Made by a program: the position numbers and the translations under genes. The notes beneath the pieces are model-generated. The model was not told the DNA's origin. It saw only the letters and a list, made by a program, of their open reading frames with translations, and did not search any database. This document shows positions 1 to 9,857 of a DNA stretch of 48,103 nucleotides, piece by piece (position 1 is the stretch's first letter; each line of letters starts with the position of its first letter). Source of the stretch: Myxococcales bacterium. Its GTDB lineage: Bacteria; Myxococcota; Myxococcia; Myxococcales; Myxococcaceae. The DNA lies in assembly GCA_016191815.1 (NCBI GenBank), contig JACPVI010000034.1, forward strand, positions 1-48,103, given 5' to 3'.

Positions 1-164
1 ACTTCGTCGAGCAGCGAGCGGCCCGGAGCGCGAGGGAGGTGCTTCCGGGTGCGTCAGTCTCGTCGCCGGCAACCTCGGGCGGGGGGCGTCAACTGAATTC
101 GTACGGCCGATGCATTTTTTCTGGGTGCACCCGGAGGCGTCAGGGGGGGCGACACGGCCTCGAG

Positions 165-241
165 TCGAGCCGGCCCCGAGCTGGAGGCCGGGCTGCGGGC
201 CTCGAGCAGGTGCATTGCTGACAGCCCAAGCCCTCCGCCAC
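165..241 (+). repeat. 77-bp direct repeat, copy A
   Basis: This copy matches 321-397 with about six mismatches in 77 bases, at a spacing of 156 bp. Both copies carry the core GAGCTGGAGGCCGGG and the run ATTGCTGACAGCCC. The period is a multiple of three, so the repeat could once have been a coding duplication, but the frame of the downstream gene has a stop inside copy B. Confidence 0.85.
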
Positions 242-320
242 GGGAGCCCGCCGCCGCAAGCGCATCGATGCCACCCGTTCGCCTCGCGCGGCGCGGCACC
301 GCACCGCGAGCCCCGTCGGG

Positions 321-397
321 TCGAGCCAGCCCCGAGCTGGAGGCCGGGCCGCGGGCCTCGAGCAAGTCCATTGCTGACAGCCCCTGCCCTCCGCCAC
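321..397 (+). repeat. 77-bp direct repeat, copy B
   Basis: Second copy of the repeat at 165-241. Its TGA at 375-377 is the last in-frame stop before the subtilase-like gene that starts at 513. Confidence 0.85.
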
Positions 398-512
398 CTC
401 GGGCAACGCAGACACGCCCCCGCCGGGAGCCGCCGATCAGCTCGCCGGCCCACCGGATGCGCCGGCCATCGCCGCGCTGCCAGACCTGGCGCCGCCTGAG
501 ACCACGGACTGG

Positions 513-2315
513 GTGCAGGTCCCGCCGCTGCTGGTCTCGGCCTCACGCGTCTCGCTCGCTCTCGAGGACGACGCGACCATCGGGCAGGTCAACCAGTTGC
601 TCGCCGAGCTCGGCGCGACGATCGTCGGCGGCGCTCCCGACATGGCGCTGCTGGAGATCGCCGTCGTTCCCGACGCGTCCGGCGCCGGCGCCGCGGTTCA
701 GCTCGCCAGCGGGCACCCGGGAATCGCGGTGGCGAGCTACGACTTGGGTGGCGCCCAGCCACAGCTTTTACCCCCGGCGCACGACTCGGACATCGTCGGC
801 GAGGCCAAGGAATGGCGATGGGCCACGGCGGACGGCGGCTCCAACTGGGGCCTCAAGCAAACCGGCGCACCCTTCGCATGGAACCTGCGAGACCGGCTCG
901 CCGCGGCCGCCGCGAAGTGGGGGGCCAGGCCCCGCGTGCTGGTGTTCGACGACGGATTTCGGAAACACGCCGACCTCTGGATGCACGACGACTCCGAGTT
1001 CGGAGCGACCGTGCCGGATCTGACCAGGCACCCCTGCAACAACATCCACGGGCTATGCGTGAGCGGCGTGCTCAATGCCCGGTTCGATGCCAGCGGCATC
1101 GAGGGCGTCGTGCCCGTGGACGTGCGCCCCCTCGGCTACCGCGTCACCGAATCGATGGAGCGCGATCTGCACCGGCTGAGGGCCGTGCTCTCGGTCTACC
1201 CGGAGCTGCGCCTGGTCAACTACTCGAACGGCGTCCAGTACGTGACCAAGGAAGCGCAGCGCTTGCCTACCTCTCGCTGCGAGGGGGCCGAGTGCAAGTT
1301 CAGCGAAACCATCGAGGAGATGGTGCGCCGCCTCGGGGAGACATGGGCGCGCTCGCTCGACCGATTTGCCGCGGCGAATCAGCGGGAGCTGCTGGACATT
1401 CTCCTCCAGCGCGGCGATGGCTGCGTGGATATGGCGGATCTGCGGGCGCTCCGCGACGCCATCCGCCTCGCACCCAAGGGCGACGGCATCGACACCGCCA
1501 GGCTCGACAATCCCAAGCGCGACCTGAACGGCGACGGCGTGGTCAAGGCGGCCAGCGCAGGCAAGTCGTGGGTGCCCGACGAGGACCTCTTTTCGCGCTT
1601 CGATCTGAACGTGGACCAGAAGCTCGATCCGGGCGACCTCCTCGAGCTGCACCCCGTGTGGGGGAATTGCGGCGATCCCACGGTGCACAAGCAGGCCGCG
1701 CCGCAGCTCGAGGGGCATGCGGGGGCGTCCTACGCGGCGCTCTTCGAGCTGTTGGGGACGCGCGACTATCGGCTCCCGGTCGCCTCCGGCTCGCAGACGC
1801 TCACCGCCACCGGTGCGACGAGCTACGAGGTCGACGGAGCGTCGCCGTTCGCCGTCCATGACGGGGGCTATGCGCCGATCAGCGCACGAGTCTCCTGCGG
1901 CGGAGCGGTGCGCGCCTGCGTGCTGCGTCCCGGGGCCGATGAGATGCAGCTGCTCTGCGACGACGGGCTTCTGGCGGTGCAGTGGGATCAATGGGCAAAG
2001 CCCGTTCCCCCTCCGGAGGTAGCCCCGCTCTCCTTCAAGAGCGACCGGGGCACGTTCAGCGGAACATCCTGCGGGGGCAAGGGATGCTTCGGCGACCTGG
2101 TCTTCGGTGTGGGAGGTGTGCTGTTGCCTCCGATTCCGCTCGACGGCTTCGACGGCCCCTTCGTGCCGTCGCCCAAAGGTGGGGTGACCGCGGGCTTGCC
2201 CCCCACCCGTAATCTTGGGGGGAGGCTCCTCGTCGTGGGTCCACCAACCCATCTCCTCGTCGCGCCTCGCGGTGCGGGCGCGGCGCGGTGCTCGGTCCGG
2301 GATCTGACGCAGTAG
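513..2315 (+). CDS. Subtilase-like protein with EF-hand-type insert, probably degenerate
   Basis: This 600-residue protein has no clear family name. Residues about 10-80 resemble an I9-type subtilase propeptide. A stretch VLVFDDGF (Asp146/147) resembles the DTG motif of S8 peptidases, and HGLCVSGVL (His179), followed by GIEGVVP, resembles HGTHVAG...GVAP. The serine motif is not clear; GASYAA after the insert is the only candidate. Between them lies a calcium-loop region with DLNGDG and DLNVDQ, like EF-hands or dockerins. Such proteins are normally secreted, yet no signal peptide follows the GTG at 513, and the coding character extends upstream of it. The N-terminus may be lost or start on an unusual codon. 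The fold call is inference from motif order. Confidence 0.6.
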   Translation: MQVPPLLVSASRVSLALEDDATIGQVNQLLAELGATIVGGAPDMALLEIAVVPDASGAGAAVQLASGHPGIAVASYDLGGAQPQLLPPAHDSDIVGEAKEWRWATADGGSNWGLKQTGAPFAWNLRDRLAAAAAKWGARPRVLVFDDGFRKHADLWMHDDSEFGATVPDLTRHPCNNIHGLCVSGVLNARFDASGIEGVVPVDVRPLGYRVTESMERDLHRLRAVLSVYPELRLVNYSNGVQYVTKEAQRLPTSRCEGAECKFSETIEEMVRRLGETWARSLDRFAAANQRELLDILLQRGDGCVDMADLRALRDAIRLAPKGDGIDTARLDNPKRDLNGDGVVKAASAGKSWVPDEDLFSRFDLNVDQKLDPGDLLELHPVWGNCGDPTVHKQAAPQLEGHAGASYAALFELLGTRDYRLPVASGSQTLTATGATSYEVDGASPFAVHDGGYAPISARVSCGGAVRACVLRPGADEMQLLCDDGLLAVQWDQWAKPVPPPEVAPLSFKSDRGTFSGTSCGGKGCFGDLVFGVGGVLLPPIPLDGFDGPFVPSPKGGVTAGLPPTRNLGGRLLVVGPPTHLLVAPRGAGAARCSVRDLTQ

Positions 2316-2410
2316 ACGCCGTGCGCCGTTGCGCACCGCCATGCTTGAGAATGGCCTCGGCGCCAAGCGAGCGGAATCTCTTGGTTCCACCGACCATTTT
2401 CGTAGCAGGG

Positions 2411-2549
2411 CTAGCAGCGTGCGGGGAAATGCGCCGACGCGGTGCCAGCCGATCAGCCTCGCCGCATTACCGACCGCGCGAGGGACTCTTGCGCCAACGA
2501 GTCGATCGAGCCGCAGTGGCCGGGCACGCATTTCCCCGCACGCTGCTAG
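2411..2549. repeat. 23-bp perfect inverted repeat around a 93-bp core
   Basis: The left arm 2411-2433 (CTAGCAGCGTGCGGGGAAAT plus GCG) is the exact reverse complement of 2527-2549. The element fills the space between the ends of two convergent genes. No flanking target duplication is visible. It could be a small non-autonomous mobile element or a long terminator-like hairpin. Confidence 0.85.
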
Positions 2550-2573
2550 GCGCGAGCCACGTCGAGCCGTCGA

Positions 2574-3602
2574 TCATCTCCCGCCCGAGCCGAGGGCGTC
2601 GACCCAGGACTGCAGCCGCCCGAGGCTGGAGCTCACCAGCGAGCGCGGCTCTTCGCCTTCGCTCTCGAAGGTGGCCACCACCGACTCGTTCTCGGTGTCG
2701 ATCACCGTCCCCTCCAGCCGCCAAGCGGAGGCGGTGCGGCTGAGCCGGGCGAGCACCGGGTACCGCAGCCCGATGGCGCCCAGGGCGGCGCAGGAGTCCG
2801 CATCGCCTCGCTCCACCGCCTCGAAGCCGAGCCCCCGGCGGCGGAATTCCTCCCACACCGCGATGCGGGCGACCCACCGCACGCCGCTCAACCGCGGGCC
2901 GAGGAGGTCGAACTCCTCCTGGACCTGCTGGGCGAGTTGCTCGGCGGCGGGAGACTCGTCGTGGCGGAGGTGGACCATGCTCACCGTGACCGGCTGGGAG
3001 GAACGGAAGAGCATAGTGGCCGCGGCCGCGCCGGCCAGCACCGCCGCCAGCAGAGCGATGGCGAGCGGCGCACGTGTCGCGAGGCGGCGCCGCAGGGCCC
3101 AGGCGAACGGCCGGGGCTCCGGGGGCAAGAGGAAGATGGGCATCGGCGCGGGGATGTTCTTGAGCCTCCGCGGCGGGAGCCAGGCGCCCTCGAGCGCAGA
3201 GTGGTTGCGGAGCTGCGCCTGCACCACCTCGGACATCGCGATACCGCCGGGGTCCGCCAGCGGCTGGATGCGCGCCGCGATGTTCACCGCGTCGCCGAAG
3301 ATGTCGCCCTCGCGCTCGGTGATTTCGCCCAGGTGGAGTCCCACCCGAACCTGGAACGGCCGGGCCTTCGCCAGCACCGCCCGCGCGCAGGACATCGCCG
3401 CGGCGGCGGTGGGAAACTCCGCCAGGGAGCCGTCGCCGAGGAGCTTCACCAGCCGCCCGCCCGCGGCCGGCACCGCCTCCCGCACGATGCGCTCCAGCTC
3501 GGCGACCGAACGCAGCGCCGCTGCCTCGTCGTGGGACATCAACCTGCTGTAGCCCACCATGTCCAGGAACATCACGGTGGCCAGGCGCCGGCTCGAGTCC
3601 AC
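2574..3602 (-). CDS. Class III adenylate/guanylate cyclase, C-terminal membrane anchor
   Basis: It converts a nucleoside triphosphate to a cyclic nucleotide. The catalytic domain opens at the start with RRLATVMFLDMVGYSRL, a typical class III opening with metal-binding Asp, followed by LVKLLGDGSLAEF and VGLHLGEITEREGDIFGDAVNIAARIQ, which carry the second metal Asp and the conserved dimer-interface segment. A single hydrophobic segment (about APLAIALLAAVLAGAAAATMLF) separates it from a C-terminal domain of about 150 residues that I do not recognise. The open frame continues into the divergent ssb gene, so I chose the GTG at 3602, which gives 342 residues and places the cyclase domain at the N-terminus. 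No strong ribosome site precedes it. An ATG at 3572 is the alternative start. Confidence 0.85.
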   Translation of the reverse strand: MDSSRRLATVMFLDMVGYSRLMSHDEAAALRSVAELERIVREAVPAAGGRLVKLLGDGSLAEFPTAAAAMSCARAVLAKARPFQVRVGLHLGEITEREGDIFGDAVNIAARIQPLADPGGIAMSEVVQAQLRNHSALEGAWLPPRRLKNIPAPMPIFLLPPEPRPFAWALRRRLATRAPLAIALLAAVLAGAAAATMLFRSSQPVTVSMVHLRHDESPAAEQLAQQVQEEFDLLGPRLSGVRWVARIAVWEEFRRRGLGFEAVERGDADSCAALGAIGLRYPVLARLSRTASAWRLEGTVIDTENESVVATFESEGEEPRSLVSSSLGRLQSWVDALGSGGR

Positions 3603-3614
3603 GGCGGAGAAATA

Positions 3615-3624
3615 GCAAATTTGC
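3615..3624. promoter_or_regulatory. AT-rich palindrome in the cyclase/ssb divergent gap
   Basis: GCAAATTTGC is a perfect 10-bp palindrome about a dozen bases upstream of the cyclase start, in a GC-rich setting. It could be an operator or part of a promoter. The gap also holds GATATAGG near 3650, a possible -10 for ssb, but with no well-placed -35. Confidence 0.3.
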
Positions 3625-3711
3625 GCCGCTGCCGGCGTCGGAGGGGGCTGATATAGGGGGACCCAACTCGCCCGCGACGGGCGGGTCCTCGAAAGAAAGG
3701 CACGTGACGTC

Positions 3712-4170
3712 ATGGCAGGAGGAGGAGTCAACAAGGCGATTCTGATCGGCAACCTCGGCGCGGACCCGGAGGTGCGCTTCACGCCCGGAGGCCAGGCGGT
3801 AGCCAACTTCCGCATCGCCACCAACGAGGTGTGGACCGACAAGCAGGGCCAAAAGCAAGAGCGCACCGAATGGCACCGCATCGTGGTGTGGGGAAAGCAG
3901 GCCGAGGCCTGCGGCGAGTACTTGAAGAAAGGCCGCCAGTGCTTCGTGGAGGGGCGCTTGCAAACCCGGGAGTGGACCGACAAGGAGGGGAAGAAGAACT
4001 ACACCACCGAGGTGGTGGCGACCTCGGTCCTCTTCCTCGGCGGGCGGGACGGCGCGGGCGGGAGGGCGAAGGGCCCCGATGACTTCGGGCCTCCTCCTCC
4101 GGGCGTGGACGAGGGCTCCAACGGCGGCGGGCCTGCGCCTTCCGGGGGAGAGGACGACGTCCCCTTCTAG
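3712..4170 (+). CDS. ssb: Single-stranded DNA-binding protein
   Basis: SSB coats single-stranded DNA during replication, repair and recombination and recruits partners through its C-terminal tip. The 152-residue product opens with [16 protein letters not shown], contains the OB-fold signatures [10 protein letters not shown] and [13 protein letters not shown], and has a Gly/Pro-rich linker. It ends in EDDVPF, the acidic tip that binds partner proteins. Length and layout are normal for bacterial SSB. The ATG at 3712 leads directly into the OB fold. It is divergent from the cyclase gene and stands alone. Confidence 0.97.
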   Translation: MAGGGVNKAILIGNLGADPEVRFTPGGQAVANFRIATNEVWTDKQGQKQERTEWHRIVVWGKQAEACGEYLKKGRQCFVEGRLQTREWTDKEGKKNYTTEVVATSVLFLGGRDGAGGRAKGPDDFGPPPPGVDEGSNGGGPAPSGGEDDVPF

Positions 4171-4391
4171 CGGTTTGCGCTTTCTGGCCGAGTTGCCCTA
4201 GCCTCTCGGTCGTCGCGAGGCCGGTCGCTTCAGTCGGGGCGCCCGGCCTTGCTGTTTTCCGAGCCAGCTTCGCCAGCGGCCGCAAAACCGTTGACAGCCA
4301 GCCGGCGATTGGATGAGTCTGCGCGCCCTCCGAGCAACGGGGCACAACCTTCCGCCACGGCCCGGTGTGGCGATTCTGGAGAGATGAGACG
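4171..4391. promoter_or_regulatory. Intergenic gap with possible promoter for the Cys-rich gene
   Basis: A perfect -35 hexamer TTGACA lies at 4291-4296, but the bases 17 further on (TGAGTC) are a poor -10. A weak hairpin (CCTCTCG/CGCGAGG) follows ssb. Nothing else is recognised here. Confidence 0.3.
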
Positions 4392-5647
<1,256 letters not shown>

Positions 5648-5648
<1 letters not shown>

Positions 5649-5848
5649 TCGAGCGTCGAGGGTCGAGGGTCGAGTGATTGTCTAGCGCTGAGTCGAGCGT
5701 CCGCGGTGACGCTCGACTCCGCTGGTCGCGAGGTCGAGCCTCGGTGGTCGAGGCGATGCCGCCGGAGCGATCACCGGCTCGACCGCTACCCGCCGGCGCT
5801 CGACCGCCGCTGGACGGTCCCCTCGACGCTTGACCCTCGACCCTCGAC
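5648..5848. repeat. GTCGAG-heptamer intergenic element 1
   Basis: The left edge (5648-5674) is built of 7-bp units GTCGAGC/GTCGAGG, and the right edge (5822-5848) of the inverted units CTCGACG/CTTGACC/CTCGACC. Inside is a perfect hairpin: AGTCGAGCGTC at 5691-5701, a 6-base loop, and GACGCTCGACT at 5708-5718. Near the right edge is the motif GCTGGACGG, shared with elements 2-4. The element fills the gap between the two neighbouring genes. Confidence 0.85.
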
Positions 5849-5868
5849 CGCATTACGTCGCCTCCTCC

Positions 5869-6900
5869 ATGGACTGCTTCCCGCTTCTCGCCGACGGCGG
5901 ATTCGAGGCGCTGCACTACTTCGCCGACCGAGAGTCGGGACTGCGCGCGCTGGTGGCCATCCACTCCACCAAGCTCGGGCCAGCGTTGGGCGGCACCCGC
6001 GCCCTCGCCACCTACCGCAGCGAGGAAGCCGCGGTGGTGGACGTGCTCCGGCTCGCCAAGGGGATGACCTGCAAGGCCGCCCTCGCCGGCCTCCCCCACG
6101 GCGGCGGCAAGGCAGTGGTGATGCTGCCAAAGGGCCGCTTCGACCGGGCCCGCCTCTTCGACGCCTTCGGACGGGCGGTGGAGTCTCTGGGCGGCCGCTA
6201 CGTCACCACCGAGGACTCCGGCACCAGCCCCGACGACATGGAGCACGTCCGCGCCCAGACCCGACACGTCGTCGGTCTCAAGGCCACCAGCGGAGATCCA
6301 TCTCCCGTCACCGCCCTCGGCGTCGCAAGGGGGATGGAGGCGGTGTGCAAGCACCTCTTCGGTGGCCCCGAGCTCGAAGGCCGAAGAGTCACCTTGCTGG
6401 GAGTCGGACACGTCGGCTTCGCCCTCGCCGGCGAGCTCCACCGCCGCGGCGCCCGCCTGTTCGTCTCGGACATCAACCCCCAAAACCTCGAGGCCGCGGT
6501 GGAGGCCTACGGCGCAGTACCGCTGAGCGACGAGGAGCTGCTCTCCGCCGAGGCCGACGTCTTCTCGCCCTGCGCCCTGGGAGCCATCCTCGATGACCGC
6601 ACCATCCCCAAGCTCAAGGTGAAGGCAGTCGCCGGCGCCGCCAACAACCAGCTCGCCGAGCCGCGGCACGGGAAGGTGCTGGCGGACCGCGGCATCGTCT
6701 ACGCCCCGGACTACGCCATCAACGCCGGCGGCCTCATCAACGTGGCCCAGGAAGTCGCCGGCTACGACCGGGCCAAGGCCCTCGAGCGGGCCGGCCGAGT
6801 CTTCGACACCATCGACGAGTTGCTCACCCGCTCCAAGGAAACCGGCGAACGGCCCGAGGAGGTCGCCGACCGGATGGTGGAAGAGAAGCTAACGCGCTGA
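5869..6900 (+). CDS. Glu/Leu/Phe/Val dehydrogenase, leucine dehydrogenase type
   Basis: This enzyme family carries out NAD-dependent oxidative deamination of branched-chain amino acids to 2-oxo acids. The 343-residue product has LGPALGGTR near the start and LPHGGGKAV with the catalytic Lys. It also has EDSGTSPDDM and a Rossmann segment VTLLGVGHVGFALAGEL that ends in an acidic residue (SDIN), consistent with NAD rather than NADP. ANNQLAEPRHG and YAPDYAINAGGLINV complete the family pattern. Length and the LGPALGGTR form favour leucine or valine dehydrogenase over glutamate dehydrogenase. ATG 5869 was chosen because upstream candidates lie inside the repeat element. It ends one base into the region before the next Cys-rich gene. 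Confidence 0.9.
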   Translation: MDCFPLLADGGFEALHYFADRESGLRALVAIHSTKLGPALGGTRALATYRSEEAAVVDVLRLAKGMTCKAALAGLPHGGGKAVVMLPKGRFDRARLFDAFGRAVESLGGRYVTTEDSGTSPDDMEHVRAQTRHVVGLKATSGDPSPVTALGVARGMEAVCKHLFGGPELEGRRVTLLGVGHVGFALAGELHRRGARLFVSDINPQNLEAAVEAYGAVPLSDEELLSAEADVFSPCALGAILDDRTIPKLKVKAVAGAANNQLAEPRHGKVLADRGIVYAPDYAINAGGLINVAQEVAGYDRAKALERAGRVFDTIDELLTRSKETGERPEEVADRMVEEKLTR

Positions 6901-6956
6901 TGCGCGGTGGGCGAACCAAAGGCCAACCCGCTATGCTCCGCCCGCCCCTATCCTCG

Positions 6957-9008
6957 ATGAGAAGCAAACGCCCACTGTTTGGCCTCGCCCTCGCCCTCCT
7001 CTTGGGGTGCCCTCCTCCTCCGCCCGTCCCCGACGCCGGAGAGCCCATCGACGCCGCCCTGCCGCCTCCTGCCTGCGACTCGCCCGAGGACTGCAAGCTC
7101 GCCGGCTTCGCCGGAGTCTGCCGGCAGGGAAGCTGCCAGAGCCAGGTCCCTTGCACCGACGACGTGGAGTGCGGCCTGGGCGAGAGCTGCCACAGTGGCG
7201 CCTGCGCCTTCACCGGCTGCACCGCCGACTCCGAGTGCCCAAGCGGCCGCTGCCGCACCGACGTCTTCGCCTGCACCGAGTGCGGCAAGGCCTCCGACTG
7301 CCCCCGGGACCGGCCGGTCTGCGACGAGGGGCCGGGCAAGTGCGTCCAGTGCAAGAAGGACGTGGACTGCGCCTCCCGCGGCGCCGCCTACTGCCAGGCC
7401 TCCTCCGGCGCCTGCGTCTACTGCCTCAAGGACGAGCACTGCCCCAACGGCCTCAACTGCGGCCCGGACGGGCTCTGCCACGGCGCCCCCAAAGGCGCTC
7501 CCTGTCCTGATGGAGTGGCCTGTGACTTTGGCCTCATCTGCGTCTTGAGCGGAAGCACACCCTTCTGCCGGGTGGCCTGCAGCCTGTACACGCCCAACTG
7601 CGCCCAGGGGGAAATCTGCCTCAAGCTCACCTTCAGCCAAACCAACTCGCTGGTGTTCGACCGCGGCGAGCCATTGGGCATCTGCTCTCCGCCCTATAGC
7701 GGGCTCAAGTACTACCGGGAGGGCTGCACCCGCACTCCCCAGGGGCAGAACTGCCAGCCGAATCTGGAGTGCGTGCCCGACAGCTCCACCTCCGCGCTCT
7801 GCCGCTCCTTCTGCGATCCAAACCAGAACGCCTGCGCCCAAGGAGAGATTTGCCACCCCTTCCCGGGCGACTTCTCCGGGCACCAGTACGGGCTGTGCTA
7901 CGCCGACAACGGTTACGGGGACCGCTGCGCCAAGGACGCCGACTGCCGCACCGGCTTCGCCTGCACCCCCGGGGATGACCCGTCGGTGAGCCAGCGCCTC
8001 TCCACCTTCTGCCACTTCGCCGTGGGGACTGCCCCCGCCCTCTCCCCCTGCGCCGGCCAGAAGCTGCCCGACGGAGGAGCCGCCCCGCCAGACCAGGTCT
8101 GCCAGAGCGGAGCCTGCCGGGGCGACAGCGTCTTCCAGACCCAGCCTTTCTTCTGCTTCGGCGCCTGCTTGAGGGACTCCGACTGCCAGGTGGCGGGCCG
8201 AGCCGGCAGCTGCGACGGCACCTTCACCTTCCAGGGGACCGGCGTCACCGGCACGGTGAAGGGCTGCCGCCCTGCCTGCGGCGCCCCCGCGGAGTGCCAG
8301 CCCTACGGGGCCAGCTTCACCTGCCGGACCAAGCTCGAGCTGGTGAACTATTCGCCCAAGCTGTCCCAATCGTGCGGGCCCCGACTGGGCGCCGCCGGGC
8401 TGGGAGAGGCCTGCACCCAGGACTCCGACTGCCAAGCCGGCTACTGCGTCCTGGAGGATGCGCGCGGCCAGCTTCGCCAAGGCACCTGCGCCCACCCCTG
8501 TGCCCAAGTCTCCGATTGCGCCTCCGCCGACGGCCTGGACGGCGGCGCGCCCGACGCCGGCTTCCGCACCGGACCCTTCGCCTGCGAGGAGGTGGCGCTG
8601 CTCGGTTTCAAGGGCTGGGACGGAAACCCCAACACCCCCGACGACGTCTTCCTCAAGTCCCGCCACTGCGCGGGCGGCCCATGCCTGCAGGATTCCGACT
8701 GCGGCCCTGCTGCCCGCTGCGTGCCGGTGCCGAGCGCTTCGGACCCCTTGGGCACCCTGTTGCTCCGCTGCCGGCCGCCCCATCGCTTCGGGGCGCGGGA
8801 GGCGGGAGACCCCTGCTCCTTCGACTCGGAGTGCGCCAGCGGGGCTTGCCTTGCGTTGCAGCCGCCCTCCACCGGCTCCGGGAAGACTTGCTTCATGGGC
8901 TGCGACGGCTCCACCGCCTGCCCCGGCACCACCACCTGCCGCGCCGGCGGAGTGCGTGCCCAAAGCGCCAACGGGATGCCCCACAGCTTCACCGCCTGCG
9001 CGCCATGA
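6957..9008 (+). CDS. Large Cys-rich lipoprotein
   Basis: This 683-residue protein has a textbook lipoprotein signal (RPLFGLALALLLGC) followed by a Pro/Asp linker. The rest is a long series of short Cys motifs of the form C-x-D-x-D/E-C, for example CTDDVEC, CTADSEC, CRTDVFAC and CLKDEHC, with no enzyme domain visible. It resembles the multi-disulfide outer-surface proteins common in myxobacteria and is related in style to the proteins at 4392 and 25459. I chose ATG 6957 because it places the signal at the N-terminus; ATG 6933 is possible. Its stop TGA overlaps the ATG of the next gene (ATGA), so the two are probably translationally coupled. Function unknown. Confidence 0.88.
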   Translation: MRSKRPLFGLALALLLGCPPPPPVPDAGEPIDAALPPPACDSPEDCKLAGFAGVCRQGSCQSQVPCTDDVECGLGESCHSGACAFTGCTADSECPSGRCRTDVFACTECGKASDCPRDRPVCDEGPGKCVQCKKDVDCASRGAAYCQASSGACVYCLKDEHCPNGLNCGPDGLCHGAPKGAPCPDGVACDFGLICVLSGSTPFCRVACSLYTPNCAQGEICLKLTFSQTNSLVFDRGEPLGICSPPYSGLKYYREGCTRTPQGQNCQPNLECVPDSSTSALCRSFCDPNQNACAQGEICHPFPGDFSGHQYGLCYADNGYGDRCAKDADCRTGFACTPGDDPSVSQRLSTFCHFAVGTAPALSPCAGQKLPDGGAAPPDQVCQSGACRGDSVFQTQPFFCFGACLRDSDCQVAGRAGSCDGTFTFQGTGVTGTVKGCRPACGAPAECQPYGASFTCRTKLELVNYSPKLSQSCGPRLGAAGLGEACTQDSDCQAGYCVLEDARGQLRQGTCAHPCAQVSDCASADGLDGGAPDAGFRTGPFACEEVALLGFKGWDGNPNTPDDVFLKSRHCAGGPCLQDSDCGPAARCVPVPSASDPLGTLLLRCRPPHRFGAREAGDPCSFDSECASGACLALQPPSTGSGKTCFMGCDGSTACPGTTTCRAGGVRAQSANGMPHSFTACAP

Positions 9009-9628
9009 GCAAGTCCCAGAAGCGAAGAGGCCTCGCCAAGGGCGCGGTGGTGCCGAAGATGGTGTCCATCCCAGAGGACATCCACCTCTCTCCCCAGACC
9101 GAGGCGCCCCGGCACCAGAAGGGAGCGGACAACTCCGGAGCGAGCCGGGCGGCGCTGCGCGAGATTTCCTGGGCGGACTTCGACCGGCTGGTCCAGGCCC
9201 TCTCGGTGGAAATCCGCAAGTCCTTCCGAGCCGAGGCGGTGGTGGGAGTGGCCCACGGGGGAGTCTTCGTCGGAGGAGGAATCGCCTCCGCGCTCAAGTG
9301 CGACTTCTACCCGGTGCGGATCAGCCGGAGGAGCCGGGACAAGCTGGTCCGGCGCACCCCGAAGGTGTTCGGAGCCATGCCTGCCGAGCTCAAGGGGAAG
9401 CGGGTGCTGGTGGTGGACGACGTGGCCGCCTCCGGCGAGACGCTCGAGCTGGCCAAGCAGCTGGCCGCCAAGGTGGGCGCCAAGCAGGTGCGCACCGCCT
9501 GCCTGGTGGCCAAGCTGGAGGGGTACCAGGCGGAGTACGTGGGGCTTCCTACCGACGCGTTCTGCGTGTTCCCATGGGACTACGAGCTGGTGGCCGAGGA
9601 CGGCCGCTTCGACGTGGAGCCACAGTAG
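9005..9628 (+). CDS. Type I phosphoribosyltransferase
   Basis: The 207-residue protein has the PRPP-binding loop VLVVDDVAASGETL and an upstream VVGVAHGGVFVGGGIAS segment that fits the pyrophosphate loop of purine phosphoribosyltransferases. Members transfer a nucleobase to PRPP in salvage, most often hypoxanthine, guanine or xanthine. The exact base is not predictable here. The first 40 or so residues are polar and variable. The start overlaps the preceding lipoprotein stop by four bases (ATGA). The pairing of a cytosolic salvage enzyme with a lipoprotein has no obvious functional reason. Confidence 0.85.
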   Translation: MSKSQKRRGLAKGAVVPKMVSIPEDIHLSPQTEAPRHQKGADNSGASRAALREISWADFDRLVQALSVEIRKSFRAEAVVGVAHGGVFVGGGIASALKCDFYPVRISRRSRDKLVRRTPKVFGAMPAELKGKRVLVVDDVAASGETLELAKQLAAKVGAKQVRTACLVAKLEGYQAEYVGLPTDAFCVFPWDYELVAEDGRFDVEPQ

Positions 9629-9689
9629 CGAAGGGAAGGCGCTGCCGAGGGAACTTGCGAAAGGCGGCGGAACAAGAGAAGGGAAACGA

Positions 9690-9752
9690 CCGGGTTCGGG
9701 ACCGGGACCGGGTTCGTTGCCGGGAACGGGAACGGGAACGGGGACGGAGTGG
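9690..9752 (+). repeat. Short tandem repeats in the selB leader
   Basis: The gap 9629-9857 contains GGGACC-type units followed by CGGGAA hexamers (CGGGAACGGGAACGGGAACG) in near-perfect tandem. No gene or tRNA was recognised in the 229-bp gap. Confidence 0.7.
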
Positions 9753-9857
9753 GGAACGGTTCACGGCTGACGGAGGTCGCGGCGGCGGGCAGGCTCCGGA
9801 GCCCCCGTCCACCCCGTCCCTGCTAATCGTCAGCAGGTCCCCTGCCGCGGAGCGCGC

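Larger units (their letters stand above)
1..512. other. Leader region without a convincing gene
   Basis: No frame here has a recognisable protein. The main structure is a pair of 77-bp direct repeats, listed separately. The reading frame of the following gene is open back to a TGA at 375-377 and reads as an Ala/Pro-rich stretch, but between that stop and GTG 513 it has no ATG, GTG or TTG. Part of this region may therefore be the eroded 5' end of that gene. Confidence 0.5.

Noticed and set aside
30-512. Short plus-strand frames at the left edge as genes
   Set aside because: They translate the direct repeats into Arg/Pro/Ala-rich sequence with no recognisable domain.
2411-2549. Integron attC site
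   Set aside because: The arms are perfect and lack GTTRRRY/RYYYAAC ends, and no integrase is near.
9629-9857. Possible tRNA-Sec in the selB leader
   Set aside because: The gap consists of short tandem repeats and shows no acceptor-stem pairing or T-loop.
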